A stretch of 64,000 nucleotides of DNA from positions 1 through 64,000 of the forward strand of contig NZ_JOEV01000007.1 in the NCBI RefSeq assembly GCF_000721105.1, written 5' to 3'. Position 1 is the stretch's first letter. Each line of letters starts with the position of its first letter. A program made the position numbers and the translations under genes. The DNA is from Streptomyces cellulosae. Lineage in GTDB: Bacteria > Actinomycetota > Actinomycetes > Streptomycetales > Streptomycetaceae. The notes under the pieces are model-generated. The model was given only the letters and a program-made list of their open reading frames with translations. It ran no database searches and was not told where the DNA came from. Positions 43,442-53,254 of the stretch are shown in pieces.

Positions 43442-44683
43442 TCAAGCTGCCGACTTGCTGTCGTCCGGGCGATCCTCCCAGTCCGCGTCGGCGGTACTGT
43501 CCGGTCTCCGCTGTTCGGGTGCCTGGGCCACGACCCGGAACGTTCTGTCGTCCTGCTCCACGCTCAGGCTGCCGTCGACCGCGCCCAGTCGCGTCTGCAA
43601 GTTGCCGAGGCCGCTTCCGCTGTGCGGGGACGGGTCCCGGTAGCCCTTCGCCACACCGTCGTTGACGATGGTCAGCCGTACCTGGCCGGCGACCTCCTCT
43701 GCGGCGATCTCGCAGTACGTCGCGCGGCTGTGGCGCAGCACGTTGGTGACCGCCTCGCGGAGCACCGTCGCGAACACGGTGCCCAGCTCCCGGTCCAGCT
43801 GCCCGATCCGCACGCGCGCGGTGACGCGCACGTCGGCGGCGCTGAGCACGGACTGGGCCGAGCCGATCTCGTCCTCGAAAGACATGTCACGGTAGCCGCT
43901 GGCCACACTGCGCACGTCGGCCAGCGACTGGCGGGACATGGTGAGCACGTCCTCGACCTCGGCCTTGGCCTGGGCGGGATGCGCGGGCAGCAGGCGATGG
44001 ATCAGCTCGCCCTTGAGCGTGATCGCCGAGAGGCTGTAACCGAGCAGGTCGTGCAGGTCTCGTGCGAAGCGGAGGCGTTCCCGGGTGACCGCGACGCGGG
44101 TGAGTTCACCGCGGGTCTCGTGCAGGACGCGGATCAGGTCGGCGAGCCGGGTGAGGCCGAAGATCACGAGGCCGGTCAGCAGGGTGGACTGGACGTAGTA
44201 GAACGTTTCCACCACAGGCAGGCCGCGAAGCAGGGGCGGGACGAGCATCGAGGCGCCCACCACCCCGTACAGGAGCCAGCCCGGGCGTGGGGGCAGGAGG
44301 AGCAATAAGGAGCCCGCGAGGAAACCCGCCATCGAGCCCCACTGCGTCTTGAAAACGAGGAGGGGAAGGTAGGTCAGAAGTGCCTGGGCGCTCAGAGTGA
44401 GGAACTTGCAGCTGGTGGACGCGAGGTGCGCTCCGGGTCTGGAGTGCAGCAGTTGCAGTCCGAAGATGCCGAGGAGGCACAAGACCGCCGCGGCCAACGG
44501 GACGGCCGCGGAGTGTGAGCTCAGGATGTTGAGCAAGGTGATGCTGAAGTAACAGAACAGCGCCGCGAGCAGGATGAGCCGGCCCAGCCGGGGCGCAGGG
44601 ATGTTGCCGCTCCTGGCGAGCAGTTCGTCCGGCTGCCAGGCGTCCTCGGCCACCTCGTGTGAGCCTGGGCGACGATACGTCAT
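43442..44683 (-). CDS. NarL-family sensor histidine kinase with a TTA codon
   Basis: The 413-residue protein has about five N-terminal membrane segments (30-160), a HisKA_3 dimerisation box (RFARDLHDLLGYSLSAITLKGEL, phospho-His in DLHD) and a HATPase domain (REAVTNVLRHSRA N-box; SGSGLGNLQTRL). Codon 126, in the run GSLLLLLPP, is TTA (44306-44308 on the other strand), so translation should depend on the bldA tRNA. It pairs with the regulator that follows. Confidence 0.85.
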   Translation of the reverse strand: MTYRRPGSHEVAEDAWQPDELLARSGNIPAPRLGRLILLAALFCYFSITLLNILSSHSAAVPLAAAVLCLLGIFGLQLLHSRPGAHLASTSCKFLTLSAQALLTYLPLLVFKTQWGSMAGFLAGSLLLLLPPRPGWLLYGVVGASMLVPPLLRGLPVVETFYYVQSTLLTGLVIFGLTRLADLIRVLHETRGELTRVAVTRERLRFARDLHDLLGYSLSAITLKGELIHRLLPAHPAQAKAEVEDVLTMSRQSLADVRSVASGYRDMSFEDEIGSAQSVLSAADVRVTARVRIGQLDRELGTVFATVLREAVTNVLRHSRATYCEIAAEEVAGQVRLTIVNDGVAKGYRDPSPHSGSGLGNLQTRLGAVDGSLSVEQDDRTFRVVAQAPEQRRPDSTADADWEDRPDDSKSAA

Positions 44684-44861
44684 GGTCGAATCCCCTCTCG
44701 CACAGCCCCGTCCCCGTGCGGAGCATAAGCGAGCAGGATGTGGATCACGTAGGGATTACGAAACCGCAGGCGGCTGTGCAGGAAGCGCTTGTCCGCCGGA
44801 TCGGGCCGGCGGACCCCGAAGTTCGAGCAGCGGCACCCGGGACGGTGGGACACCCCGGAGC

Positions 44862-45509
44862 TCAGGAGCGGGCGAGCAGTCCCTGTTCCAGGGCGACGAC
44901 GACGGCGCGGGTGCGGTCGCTCACGTCGAGTTTCGCGAAGACCCGCAGAAGGTGCGTCTTCACCGTGGCCTCGCCGATGACCAGGCGACGGCCGATCTCG
45001 GCGTTGGACAGGCCGTCGGCGACCGCGTGCAGCACGTCCCGCTCGCGGGCGGTGAGCACGACCGGCTCGGGGCGGCGCATCCGGGCCACGAGGCGCTCCG
45101 CGACCTTGGGCGCGAGGACCGTCTCACCGCGCGCAGCCGAGCGGATGGCGTCGGCGAGCTGCTCGCGGGTGGTGTCCTTGAGGAGGTAGCCGACCGCGCC
45201 GGCCTCCACGGCCCGTTCGATCTCGACGTCCGTGTCGTACGTGGTGAGGATCAGTACCCGGGTGGCCACCGGCAGGGCGACGATCTCGGTGGTGGCGGCC
45301 ACGCCGTCGAGCACCGGCATGCGCAGGTCGAGGAGGGCCACATCGGGGGCGAGCCGCTCGACGAGGTCGACGCCCTCGCGGCCGTCGCTCCCTTCGCCGA
45401 CGATCTCTATCGTGGGCTCGTTGGTCAGCAGGGCGATGACTCCTGCGCGCATCACAGCGTGGTCGTCGACCACGACCACGCGGATCCGGTCGTGCGCGGT
45501 GTCGGTCAT
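44862..45509 (-). CDS. NarL/LuxR-type response regulator
   Basis: The 215-residue protein has a receiver domain (VVVVDDHAVMRAGV, ALLDLRMPVLDG, GYLLKDTTREQ) and a LuxR helix-turn-helix (LTARERDVLHAVADGLSNAEIGRRLVIGEATVKTHLLRV). The ATG at 45509 lies two bases after the upstream kinase stop, so the pair is translationally linked. The longer frame to 46529 is a shadow of the kinase gene. Confidence 0.9.
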   Translation of the reverse strand: MTDTAHDRIRVVVVDDHAVMRAGVIALLTNEPTIEIVGEGSDGREGVDLVERLAPDVALLDLRMPVLDGVAATTEIVALPVATRVLILTTYDTDVEIERAVEAGAVGYLLKDTTREQLADAIRSAARGETVLAPKVAERLVARMRRPEPVVLTARERDVLHAVADGLSNAEIGRRLVIGEATVKTHLLRVFAKLDVSDRTRAVVVALEQGLLARS

Positions 45510-45511
45510 GG

Positions 45512-46699
45512 TCACTCCTGACTGTGTGTGGGAAGGGTGACGAGGACACGGGTGCCGTCCCCGAGGGAGCTGGTGACGGCGAGTTCGCCGTCGAGTTCGG
45601 CCAGCCGTCGGCGCATGCCGTCCAGGCCGAACCCACGGGACTCCTCGACGACGAAGCCGCAGCCGTCGTCGGTGATCTCCAGCTCGACACCGCCCGCGAG
45701 TTCGGTGAGGACGACGCCGACGGTGGAGGCGCCCGAGTGTTTGCGCACGTTGGCGAGGGACTCCTGTGTGCAGCGCAACAGGGCGATGCGGGTGCGCTGG
45801 CTCAGCTCCATGTCGGGCAGTTCGGCGGTGACGGTGAGGCCGGTGTCCTGGACGAAACGATCCAGGGTTCTGCGCAGGGTGGTGGCCAGTGAGCCGGGTG
45901 CGACGCCGCTCTCGGGGGCGGAGCCGACGAGCACCCGGGCCTCGGCCAGGTTCTCGCGCGCGGTCTGCTCGATGGAGGTGAGCTGCTCGGCGCAGCGTGC
46001 GGGGTCGGTGACGGTGGCGCTGCGGGCGGCCTCCGCGAGCACCACGATGGAGGCAAAGCCCTGGGCGAGGGTGTCGTGGATCTCCCGGGCGAGCCGTTCG
46101 CGCTCCTCGGCCGCGCCCTGCCGCTGATACGCGGCCGCCAACTCCTCCTGGGTGGTGGCCAGTTCGGTGGTCAGCTGCTCCTGTCGCTCGTTGCTCTGGC
46201 CGACGAAGCGGTGCACCCAGAGCCCCAGGCCCACCCCTGCCGCGTAGGCGACGACGGTGAACACCGCGTTCCCGGTCAGGAATTGAGGGCTCCAGCCCTG
46301 GTCGAGCGTGCCACCGAACACGGTGAGGGCCGCAGCGGCCCCGCTCAGCGTGATCGCGTCCCGTGGGCCGCGGGTGAAGAGCCAGAACTGCGGCAGGGAC
46401 ACCACGTAGAAGGCGGCCCCGCCGTCCAGGAGGTAGGCCGTCGCGCCCAGGACGAGCGCGAGGACGGCGAGGTAGGTACGAGGACGCAGCAGGGGGTTGT
46501 CCGGCCGGGTGAGAACGACGGTGTGACACAGCGCGACCAGGGCGAGCAGGCCGAGCAGCCAGTACCTCCGGGCCGGCGACGCGTCGATCACGGCGACGGC
46601 CGGGGGCAGCAGGCCGAACACGATCCAGCCTGCCGAGTTCCAGCGGAGGATACGGTTCTGGGTGAGCCGGTCACCCGGCTGCTGCTGCCACTGACTCAC
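45512..46699 (-). CDS. NarL-family sensor histidine kinase
   Basis: The 395-residue protein has four to six N-terminal membrane segments (20-170), a HisKA_3 box (ERERLAREIHDTLAQGFASIVVL) and a HATPase domain (CTQESLANVRKHSGA; GFGLDGMRRRLAEL). It starts at a GTG and is coupled to the regulator gene that follows. Together with the pair at 42756-44683 it gives two adjacent two-component systems in the same direction. Confidence 0.9.
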   Translation of the reverse strand: MSQWQQQPGDRLTQNRILRWNSAGWIVFGLLPPAVAVIDASPARRYWLLGLLALVALCHTVVLTRPDNPLLRPRTYLAVLALVLGATAYLLDGGAAFYVVSLPQFWLFTRGPRDAITLSGAAAALTVFGGTLDQGWSPQFLTGNAVFTVVAYAAGVGLGLWVHRFVGQSNERQEQLTTELATTQEELAAAYQRQGAAEERERLAREIHDTLAQGFASIVVLAEAARSATVTDPARCAEQLTSIEQTARENLAEARVLVGSAPESGVAPGSLATTLRRTLDRFVQDTGLTVTAELPDMELSQRTRIALLRCTQESLANVRKHSGASTVGVVLTELAGGVELEITDDGCGFVVEESRGFGLDGMRRRLAELDGELAVTSSLGDGTRVLVTLPTHSQE

Positions 46700-46750
46700 G
46701 CTGATTCACCTCGTTCGTAAGGGAGTTGAGAGGGCCGGCGGTCGAGTCGA

Positions 46751-48964
46751 TCAGCCTACCGATTCCAGGCGGCGGGGGGACTGTTCGGTGCTGCGGCGAG
46801 CACGGCGCACTCCGCGTGAGGGCCACCAGTTGGCCTCACCGAGCAGGAGCATCATGGACGGCAGAACCAGCATACGGATGACGAAGGCGTCCAGGAGGAC
46901 GGCGACCGCGAGGCTGAAGCCGATCTGCTTCATCTCGATCAGGTGCAGGGCCGCGAAGCTGGCGAAGACCGTGACCATGACCACGGCCGCGCTGGTCACC
47001 ACGCCCGCCGAGCTGCCGATGCCCTCGATCACGGCCTTGCGGGTCGGGACTCCGCGCAAGGCGGCCTCCCGGATCCGGCTGATCACGAAGACCTGGTAGT
47101 CCATCGACAGACCGAACAGGATGACGAAGAGGAACAGCGGGACACGGGAGCCGATCGAACCGGTGGAGGTGAAGTCGACCAGGCCTTCGGCCCAGGTGTG
47201 CTGGAAGACCATGACGAGAATGCCGAGCGAGGCAGCGGCGGAGAGAAGGTTGAGGACGATGCCGACCAGGCCGAGGACCACGGAGCGGAACGCCCAGACG
47301 GTCATGACGAAGGTCACCAGGAGCAGTGCCCCGATGATGAGCGGCAGCTTCTGTTCCTGGTGGGTCGGATAGTCGGTGTAGCGGGCGACGTCACCGGTCA
47401 CCGCGGTCTGCGCACCCCGCACCTGGCCTACGGTCTCCGGGACGTACTTGTTGCGGATGTCCTTGAGCGAGGACTGGGCCTCGTCGCTGCTGACGTAGTG
47501 CGGGACCTGGAGCTGGAGCATGCTGATGCGCTTGTCGGGCGACGTGCTCAGCCGGGAGGTGCCGCTCAGGCGCGGGTCGTCCTTGACGTCGGCGGCGAGT
47601 TCACGCAGCGCGGCGGTCACCTCGGGCGAACGGTCGGCGTCGGCGCGGACCATGACCTGGTGCATGGACTTCAGATCCGGGTAAGCCTCGTTCAGCCGGT
47701 CGTAGACCTGCATGGCGACGATGGAGCGGGAGTGCGTCTCACGGCCCATGTCGGTGAGCTTGAGGTTGAGGATCGGGGCGGCGAGGGCGAGCAACCCGAC
47801 CACGGTGACGGTGAGGGTGGCGACGGGGTGCTTGGCGACGGGGCGCAGCACGGCGGCGGTCAGACGGCCGGGGCCGGTCTTGTGCGTCTTCTGCTTCTTC
47901 GGTGCGAGCCCCTTGGCCGCCCGGCGCTCGGCCCGGCGTTCGGCCCGCATGCCCATGCTGGCGAGGAGGGCGGGCAGCACGGTCAGGGAGCTGACGACGG
48001 CGACGAGGGTGACGAGGATCGCGCCGGTGGCGATGGACGAGAAGATGACGTCGTCGGCGAGGTAGAGGGTGGCGCTCGAGACGGCGACGGCGAGACCGGA
48101 GAGGACGACGGCCCGTCCGGAGGTGGCGGCGGCGAGTTCGACGACGGCTTGCGGGCTCAGCTTGCCGCCGGCGCGCGCCCGCTCCTCACGTTCGCGCTTG
48201 AGGTAGAAGAGCGTGTAGTCGACGCCGACGGCGAGGCCGATCAGCAGGATGACGTTGGTGCCGACGCCCGCGTCGGGGAAGATGTGCGAGGCCACCATCG
48301 ACAGGCCGACGGCCGCGACGATCGAGGACAGGGCGAGCAGCAGCGGTACGAGGGCCATCGCCACGGAGCTGAAGACCAGCAGCAGCGTGATGAGGGTGAC
48401 CGGCAGGGCGATCACCTCGGTGCGCGAGAGGTCGTCGCCGCGCAGCTTGTCGACGCCCTTGCTGATGGACGGCGATCCGGTCTCCTCGACGCGCAGCCCG
48501 GGGTTGGCCTTCTGTACGGCCGCGGTCTGCTCGATCAGCGGGTCGACGTGCTTCTTGCCCTCCAGCTCCGGGCCCTTCATGGTGACGGTGACCCGCACCG
48601 CCTTGTCGTCCTCGCTGCGGACCGGGTCGGCGACGGAGAGCACCTCGGGCAGCTTGGCCATCCTGGCGGCGACGTCGGCGGCGACCGAGTCGGCCGCGGC
48701 GATGTCGAGCTTTCCGGTGCCGGGCTTCGCGGTGATCAGGACGTGTTCGACGGGGCGCTGCTGTAAGCCGCCCTCCGCGGCGATCGCCTCGCCGCGTCCC
48801 GCCTCACCGATGCGGAAGTCCTCGGTGGTCGCCGGGTTGGTGCCGACGGTGATGCCGACACCGAGGCACAGGACGACGAACACGAACCAGCCGACGATGC
48901 CCCGCCAGGGGTGGACGGCGCTCCAACGAGCCATGCGTACGGGAAGATTCTTCATGTCAACCAT
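46751..48964 (-). CDS. MMPL-family exporter with a TTA codon
   Basis: The 737-residue MMPL protein has two membrane bundles, each starting with a conserved motif (GVDYTLFYLKREREE and GLSMDYQVFVISRIREA), and two large outer loops. Codon 67 (AEGGLQQRP) is TTA (48764-48766 on the other strand). It follows the threonine-kinase gene by 79 bases and is likely the last gene of the peptide operon, exporting its product. A start at 48955 (MKNLP) is also possible. Confidence 0.85.
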   Translation of the reverse strand: MVDMKNLPVRMARWSAVHPWRGIVGWFVFVVLCLGVGITVGTNPATTEDFRIGEAGRGEAIAAEGGLQQRPVEHVLITAKPGTGKLDIAAADSVAADVAARMAKLPEVLSVADPVRSEDDKAVRVTVTMKGPELEGKKHVDPLIEQTAAVQKANPGLRVEETGSPSISKGVDKLRGDDLSRTEVIALPVTLITLLLVFSSVAMALVPLLLALSSIVAAVGLSMVASHIFPDAGVGTNVILLIGLAVGVDYTLFYLKREREERARAGGKLSPQAVVELAAATSGRAVVLSGLAVAVSSATLYLADDVIFSSIATGAILVTLVAVVSSLTVLPALLASMGMRAERRAERRAAKGLAPKKQKTHKTGPGRLTAAVLRPVAKHPVATLTVTVVGLLALAAPILNLKLTDMGRETHSRSIVAMQVYDRLNEAYPDLKSMHQVMVRADADRSPEVTAALRELAADVKDDPRLSGTSRLSTSPDKRISMLQLQVPHYVSSDEAQSSLKDIRNKYVPETVGQVRGAQTAVTGDVARYTDYPTHQEQKLPLIIGALLLVTFVMTVWAFRSVVLGLVGIVLNLLSAAASLGILVMVFQHTWAEGLVDFTSTGSIGSRVPLFLFVILFGLSMDYQVFVISRIREAALRGVPTRKAVIEGIGSSAGVVTSAAVVMVTVFASFAALHLIEMKQIGFSLAVAVLLDAFVIRMLVLPSMMLLLGEANWWPSRGVRRARRSTEQSPRRLESVG

Positions 48965-49043
48965 GCTCTTCGTCGGGGGTGCGGTGGCGACAGCAGCTAC
49001 CGGTTGAACTTGAGGTCCACCGACTGGTGGACCCCCGTCCGGC

Positions 49044-49937
49044 TCAGTGGAAGCTGAGGGTGTGGAAAACCGTCACGTTGCCCTCCAGTTCCTGGCACCG
49101 CTGCGCCGCGGCGGCCAGCCGGCTCCCGCTGTCGGGCGCCGCGGTGTCCAGGAGGATCCCGAGCGAGGTGCCGCTGTGGCCGATGACGACGCCGAGACCG
49201 CCGACCTCCTCACAGACGCGGATCATCGGCTCCAACGACCTCTTGTGCCGCAGCAGCTGGTTCATCCGGGCGCTTTCGGTGGCCACCCGGCCGACCTCGG
49301 CCAGGTCCCTGCGGGCCACGGCGCGCGTGATGCGGTCCAGGAGACGGGCGTACGTCCGCCGGTCGGCCATGGTGAACGGTTTCGGCAGGGCGTTGAAGGC
49401 GACCGTGTCGACCGCTCCTCCCTCATCGATGCCGACGACCGTCATCGGGGGCAGTGAACCGAGTTTCGCGCGCAGCCGCACGCTGCGGTGGTGGAAGGCG
49501 ACGATCGCCGGGTACAGGACGCCGTCGGTGGGTTCGATGCGCGCCAGGTACGACTCGATACGGCCCGGCGGCATGGGTTCGCCGAGGGCGTTGGCGACGG
49601 CCCGTGCCGTGGCCACCAGGTCGGCGGACGAACTGGCGAGGCCCTTGCCCTCGGGCAGGGTGCTGTCGATGACCAGCGCCCCGCCGCCGGGTCTTCCGGC
49701 GTCCTCCAGGATCATCCCGGCCAGCCGCAGCGCCTTCTTCTTGTGGGCCGGTTCGACGACCACCTCCGCCTGGTCCGGGGCGAGTACGAAGCGGGCCGTG
49801 GACCAGCGGGCCACCGGCAGGGTGACCAGGAAGTCTCCGTCCTCCTCGGGCAGCACGCCCTGGAGCAGTTCACCGAAGGTGCCGAAGGCCGTGCTGACCC
49901 CGGTGGCCGCCAGCCGGCGGTAGTCGATCGTGGTCAC
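49044..49937 (-). CDS. GHMP-family L-threonine kinase (PduX/DabC-like)
   Basis: The 297-residue GHMP kinase has TAFGTFGELLQGVLPE at the start and the ATP-binding motif LPEGKGLASSSADL, as in PduX-type L-threonine kinases. In friulimicin-type pathways a threonine kinase forms O-phosphothreonine as the first step to 2,3-diaminobutyrate. The two partner enzymes of that route lie in the same operon. The GTG start overlaps the NRPS stop codon. Confidence 0.8.
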   Translation of the reverse strand: MTTIDYRRLAATGVSTAFGTFGELLQGVLPEEDGDFLVTLPVARWSTARFVLAPDQAEVVVEPAHKKKALRLAGMILEDAGRPGGGALVIDSTLPEGKGLASSSADLVATARAVANALGEPMPPGRIESYLARIEPTDGVLYPAIVAFHHRSVRLRAKLGSLPPMTVVGIDEGGAVDTVAFNALPKPFTMADRRTYARLLDRITRAVARRDLAEVGRVATESARMNQLLRHKRSLEPMIRVCEEVGGLGVVIGHSGTSLGILLDTAAPDSGSRLAAAAQRCQELEGNVTVFHTLSFH

Positions 49938-52900
49938 GTGCGACTCCTGTCCTGTACGTGTCTGTTCTGGGCGTGTGTCCGGGTGGTCGTCTCCCGTATC
50001 CGGGCCGCGCTGAGGGCCGGCCTGGTACCGATGAAGTAGTGGCCGCCGTCGTCCAGTTCGTGGAGCGTGACGCGCTCGGCGAGGGTCCGCCAGGCGCCGA
50101 CGGCACGGGCCGCGTCCGTGGTCTGCGGGTCGTCACGGGCGACGACGACGTCCACCGGGGCGGCCAGGCGGTGCGGGTGCGGCTGTTCCTGTAGCCGGAT
50201 GAGGTGCCGGTGGGAGGTGTCGACGTCGTGCCGGTAGGCGCGATCGGCGACCTCGGCCCGTTCCGGCTGGTACGCGTCCAGCTCCACGTAGGCGTGGCCG
50301 CCGCGCAGCCGGCCGAGCAGGGTGCGCCGGTCCACGACCGCGAGCTCGGTCAGTTCGGCCCGCAACGCCTCGGCGTCCGGGAGCAGTTGGGCGCCGAGAA
50401 AGACCCGTTCGACGGGTCGGCCCGCCGCCTCCAGGAGTCGGGCGGTCTCCAGGGCGGCCGCGGCGCCGGCACAGTGGCCCCACAGCAGGACGGGCGTGGT
50501 GAGGTGGGCGAGGATCTCGTCCCTGGCGCGGCGGGCCAGCTCGGGCACGTCCAGCAGGGGTTCGTCGGGGGCGGCGAAGTCGTGGCCGGGCGGTTCGGCC
50601 CCGTACACGGCGACGCCGTCGCGCTCCAGCTCCTGTGCGAGCGCCCGGTAGTTGACAGCGTTCCCGGCGGCGTACGGGAAGCAGACCAGGGTGTGGTGCG
50701 GGCTGCGCACCGGAAGCAGTGGATGCAGCAGCCGGTGGCGGTGCGGTCGGCGGGGCTCGCCGTCGCGGCGGCGGGTCAGGACGCGGGCCAGGTCGGCGAG
50801 GACCGGGTGGGCGACCAGGTCGGCGACGGTCAGTCGGCGGCCGAGGTGGGCGATGAGCCGGGCGGCGGCCAGGGAGGTGCCGCCGAGCGAGAAGAAACTG
50901 TCGTCCTTGCCGATGCGTTCCAGGGGGACGCCGAGCACTTCCGCCCAGGCCACGGCGAGGCGCCGCTCGTCGGGTGTGGCCGGGGCGGTGCGGGTGACGC
51001 CGCCGTGGCCGAGGGTGCCGGCGAGTCCGGCCAGCGCCGCCTTGTCGACCTTGCCGTTGGCGGTCAGCGGGAGGTGTTCGAGCCGGTGGCAGTAGGTGGG
51101 CACCATGTAGTCGGGCAGCCGGGTCGCAAGGAAGTCGCGTGCCCGTGCGGCGGTGTCGGGGGCGGCGGTGTCCGTCTCGTCCGTGGTGAAGAAGGCGACG
51201 AGGGTGCGGGTGGCACCGAGGTCGCCGTCGATGACGACCGCCACGTCCCGCACACCCGGCATGGCCGCCAGTCTGTGCTCGATCTCGCCGAGTTCTATCC
51301 GGTAGCCGCGGATCTTCACCTGTTCGTCGTGGCGGCCCAGGAACTCCAGACGGCCGTCGGGCAGCCAGCGGCCGAAGTCGCCGCTGCGGTACATGCGGGT
51401 GTGGGCGCGGAACGGGTCGGGGACGAAGGCCTGCCGGGTTCGTTCCTCGTCGTTGATGTAGCCGCGGCCCACGCAGACGCCGGAGAAGGCGATCTCGCCG
51501 GTCGTGCCGAGGGGGACGAGCTCCAGATTGTGGTCGAGCACGTACGTGGTGACGTTCCGCAGGGGCCGCCCCAGCGGCACGAAACCGCGCTCGGGAACGC
51601 CGTCCAGGATCTCGTGCATGGTGTCGTCACACACCTCGGTGGCGCCGTAGGCGTTGACGAGGCGGATGCCGGGGTGGGCGGCGAACCAGCGGCGGACCGG
51701 TTCCAGATCGAGGACCTCGCCGGTGACGGAGAGGGTGTGCAGGGCGCCGAGGTCGCGCGGGTGCCGCTCCAGGTGGCGCAGCAGGACGTCGAGATAGGCG
51801 GGTACGGTCTGCGCGACGGTCACGTGGCGGTCGACGAGTTCGTCGAGGAAGCCGGAGACGTCGAGCATCACGTCGGTGTCGATGATGCGGGTGATCCCGC
51901 CGGCCAGCAGCGGCGCGGCGAACTGCCACAGGGAGATGTCGAACCCCGCGGACGCGGTCTGCGCCACCACCTGCCCTCGGCCCCCCGCGAGGCCCATGTC
52001 GTCGATCTTCGCGTGGAGGTGGTTGACCAGGCCCGCATGCTCGCACAGGGCGCCCTTGGGTGTGCCGGTGGAGCCCGACGTGAAGTAGATGTAGGCGGCC
52101 TGGGCGGGAGCGGGCGGTCCCGGGAGGGGGTGTTCCGAGGAGACGTCACGGATGTGGTCCGACGTCAGGACGGGGAGACCGCCGTCGAGTTCGGCGGCCG
52201 CTTTGCGGACCAGACTCTCGCAGTGGTGGTCGGTGAGGGCCAGCACGCAGACGGCTTCGTCGAGTTGGACGGCCACGCGTTCCACGGGCAGGTCGTGCGG
52301 CATCGGGAGGTACACGGCGCCCGCCTTGAGGACGCCGATGGCGCTCGCGATCCAGTCGAGGGTGCGGTCCATGACCACCGCGACCACGTCTTCCGCGCCG
52401 GCTCCCGCCGCGGTCAGGGCACGCGCGACGCGGTCGGAGCGTTCGTCGAGCTCCCGATAGGTCCAGGTCCGGTCGCCGTGGGCGGCGGCGGGGGCGCCGG
52501 GGCGTTCCCGTACCCGTTGCCGGAACAGGTCCACGAAGGTGAGGTCGGGCGGGTCGTCACGCGGACCGGCGAGTTGGTAGAGCTGGGTCGCGGTCTCCTC
52601 GGGGGACAGCAGGCTCCGGCGGTCGTGACGGGCCGACGGGTCCTCGGCGAGCAGGCGCAGGGCGGTCAGTTGGTATCCGGCGAGGCGAGCGGCGTGGTCG
52701 CCGTCGAAGGCTCCGAGGTCGTACGTCACGTGCAGCGTGAGCCCGTCCGGGCCCCGCGCCCACGCGAACCGCACCACGGCGCCCGGACCGTGGCCGGGGA
52801 CACCGGTCGTGAGGCCGGACAGGTCGAGCACGGCGTCGGTCGCACCGGGCGTCGTCTCCGGCGCGAGGGAGACGGCTCCGGCCAACTCGGCCCAGGTGGA

Positions 52901-53254
52901 CGGGTCGATGGTCAGGCGCAGCGTGCGCGGTGAACTCCCCCGCGGCGGCACGTGACCGGACAGGACGCCGCGTTCGGAGGTGAGCGTGGCCAGGACGCGG
53001 GCGTGCGCGGTGAGCAGGAGGCCGGGCAGGTCGGTGCCGAGGGCGCGTGCGGTGCGCTCCAGGTCGGCGGCCAGGGCTGAGGGGAGTGTGGTCCGGTATG
53101 TGCCGGCGCCGGGACCGCCCGCGTGCGGGGCGCGCCAACGGGGGACTGTGGCGGTGCACCCGGCGGTGGAGGTCTCGGGCGGGGGTCCGACCTCGGGACC
53201 CGGGTGCCGGGGGTGGTCCTGGTGTGGCCGGCCGGAAAGGCTCGTCGCGGTCAT
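49934..53254 (-). CDS. NRPS: partial C-A-PCP-TE, predicted to activate diaminobutyrate
   Basis: Residues about 45-220 resemble only the C-terminal half of a condensation domain and lack HHxxxDG. The A domain follows (about 240-740; YIYFTSGSTGTPKG, NAYGATEV, YRSGDFGRW, NGKVDK). Then come a PCP with its Ser in FFSLGGTSL (about 800) and a TE domain (about 860-1095). The eight pocket residues plus flanks read by eye give DIWQSTADDK, close to the DIWELTADDK code I associate with diaminobutyrate. The TE nucleophile motif is GHCAG, with Cys in place of Ser. The start overlaps the ATP-grasp stop. Specificity is inferred. Confidence 0.85.
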   Translation of the reverse strand: MTATSLSGRPHQDHPRHPGPEVGPPPETSTAGCTATVPRWRAPHAGGPGAGTYRTTLPSALAADLERTARALGTDLPGLLLTAHARVLATLTSERGVLSGHVPPRGSSPRTLRLTIDPSTWAELAGAVSLAPETTPGATDAVLDLSGLTTGVPGHGPGAVVRFAWARGPDGLTLHVTYDLGAFDGDHAARLAGYQLTALRLLAEDPSARHDRRSLLSPEETATQLYQLAGPRDDPPDLTFVDLFRQRVRERPGAPAAAHGDRTWTYRELDERSDRVARALTAAGAGAEDVVAVVMDRTLDWIASAIGVLKAGAVYLPMPHDLPVERVAVQLDEAVCVLALTDHHCESLVRKAAAELDGGLPVLTSDHIRDVSSEHPLPGPPAPAQAAYIYFTSGSTGTPKGALCEHAGLVNHLHAKIDDMGLAGGRGQVVAQTASAGFDISLWQFAAPLLAGGITRIIDTDVMLDVSGFLDELVDRHVTVAQTVPAYLDVLLRHLERHPRDLGALHTLSVTGEVLDLEPVRRWFAAHPGIRLVNAYGATEVCDDTMHEILDGVPERGFVPLGRPLRNVTTYVLDHNLELVPLGTTGEIAFSGVCVGRGYINDEERTRQAFVPDPFRAHTRMYRSGDFGRWLPDGRLEFLGRHDEQVKIRGYRIELGEIEHRLAAMPGVRDVAVVIDGDLGATRTLVAFFTTDETDTAAPDTAARARDFLATRLPDYMVPTYCHRLEHLPLTANGKVDKAALAGLAGTLGHGGVTRTAPATPDERRLAVAWAEVLGVPLERIGKDDSFFSLGGTSLAAARLIAHLGRRLTVADLVAHPVLADLARVLTRRRDGEPRRPHRHRLLHPLLPVRSPHHTLVCFPYAAGNAVNYRALAQELERDGVAVYGAEPPGHDFAAPDEPLLDVPELARRARDEILAHLTTPVLLWGHCAGAAAALETARLLEAAGRPVERVFLGAQLLPDAEALRAELTELAVVDRRTLLGRLRGGHAYVELDAYQPERAEVADRAYRHDVDTSHRHLIRLQEQPHPHRLAAPVDVVVARDDPQTTDAARAVGAWRTLAERVTLHELDDGGHYFIGTRPALSAARIRETTTRTHAQNRHVQDRSRT

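Noticed and set aside
46943..48766. Long open frame on the plus strand opposite the MMPL gene
   Set aside because: It is an antisense shadow with a Gly/Asp/Glu/Arg-rich composition and no motif.
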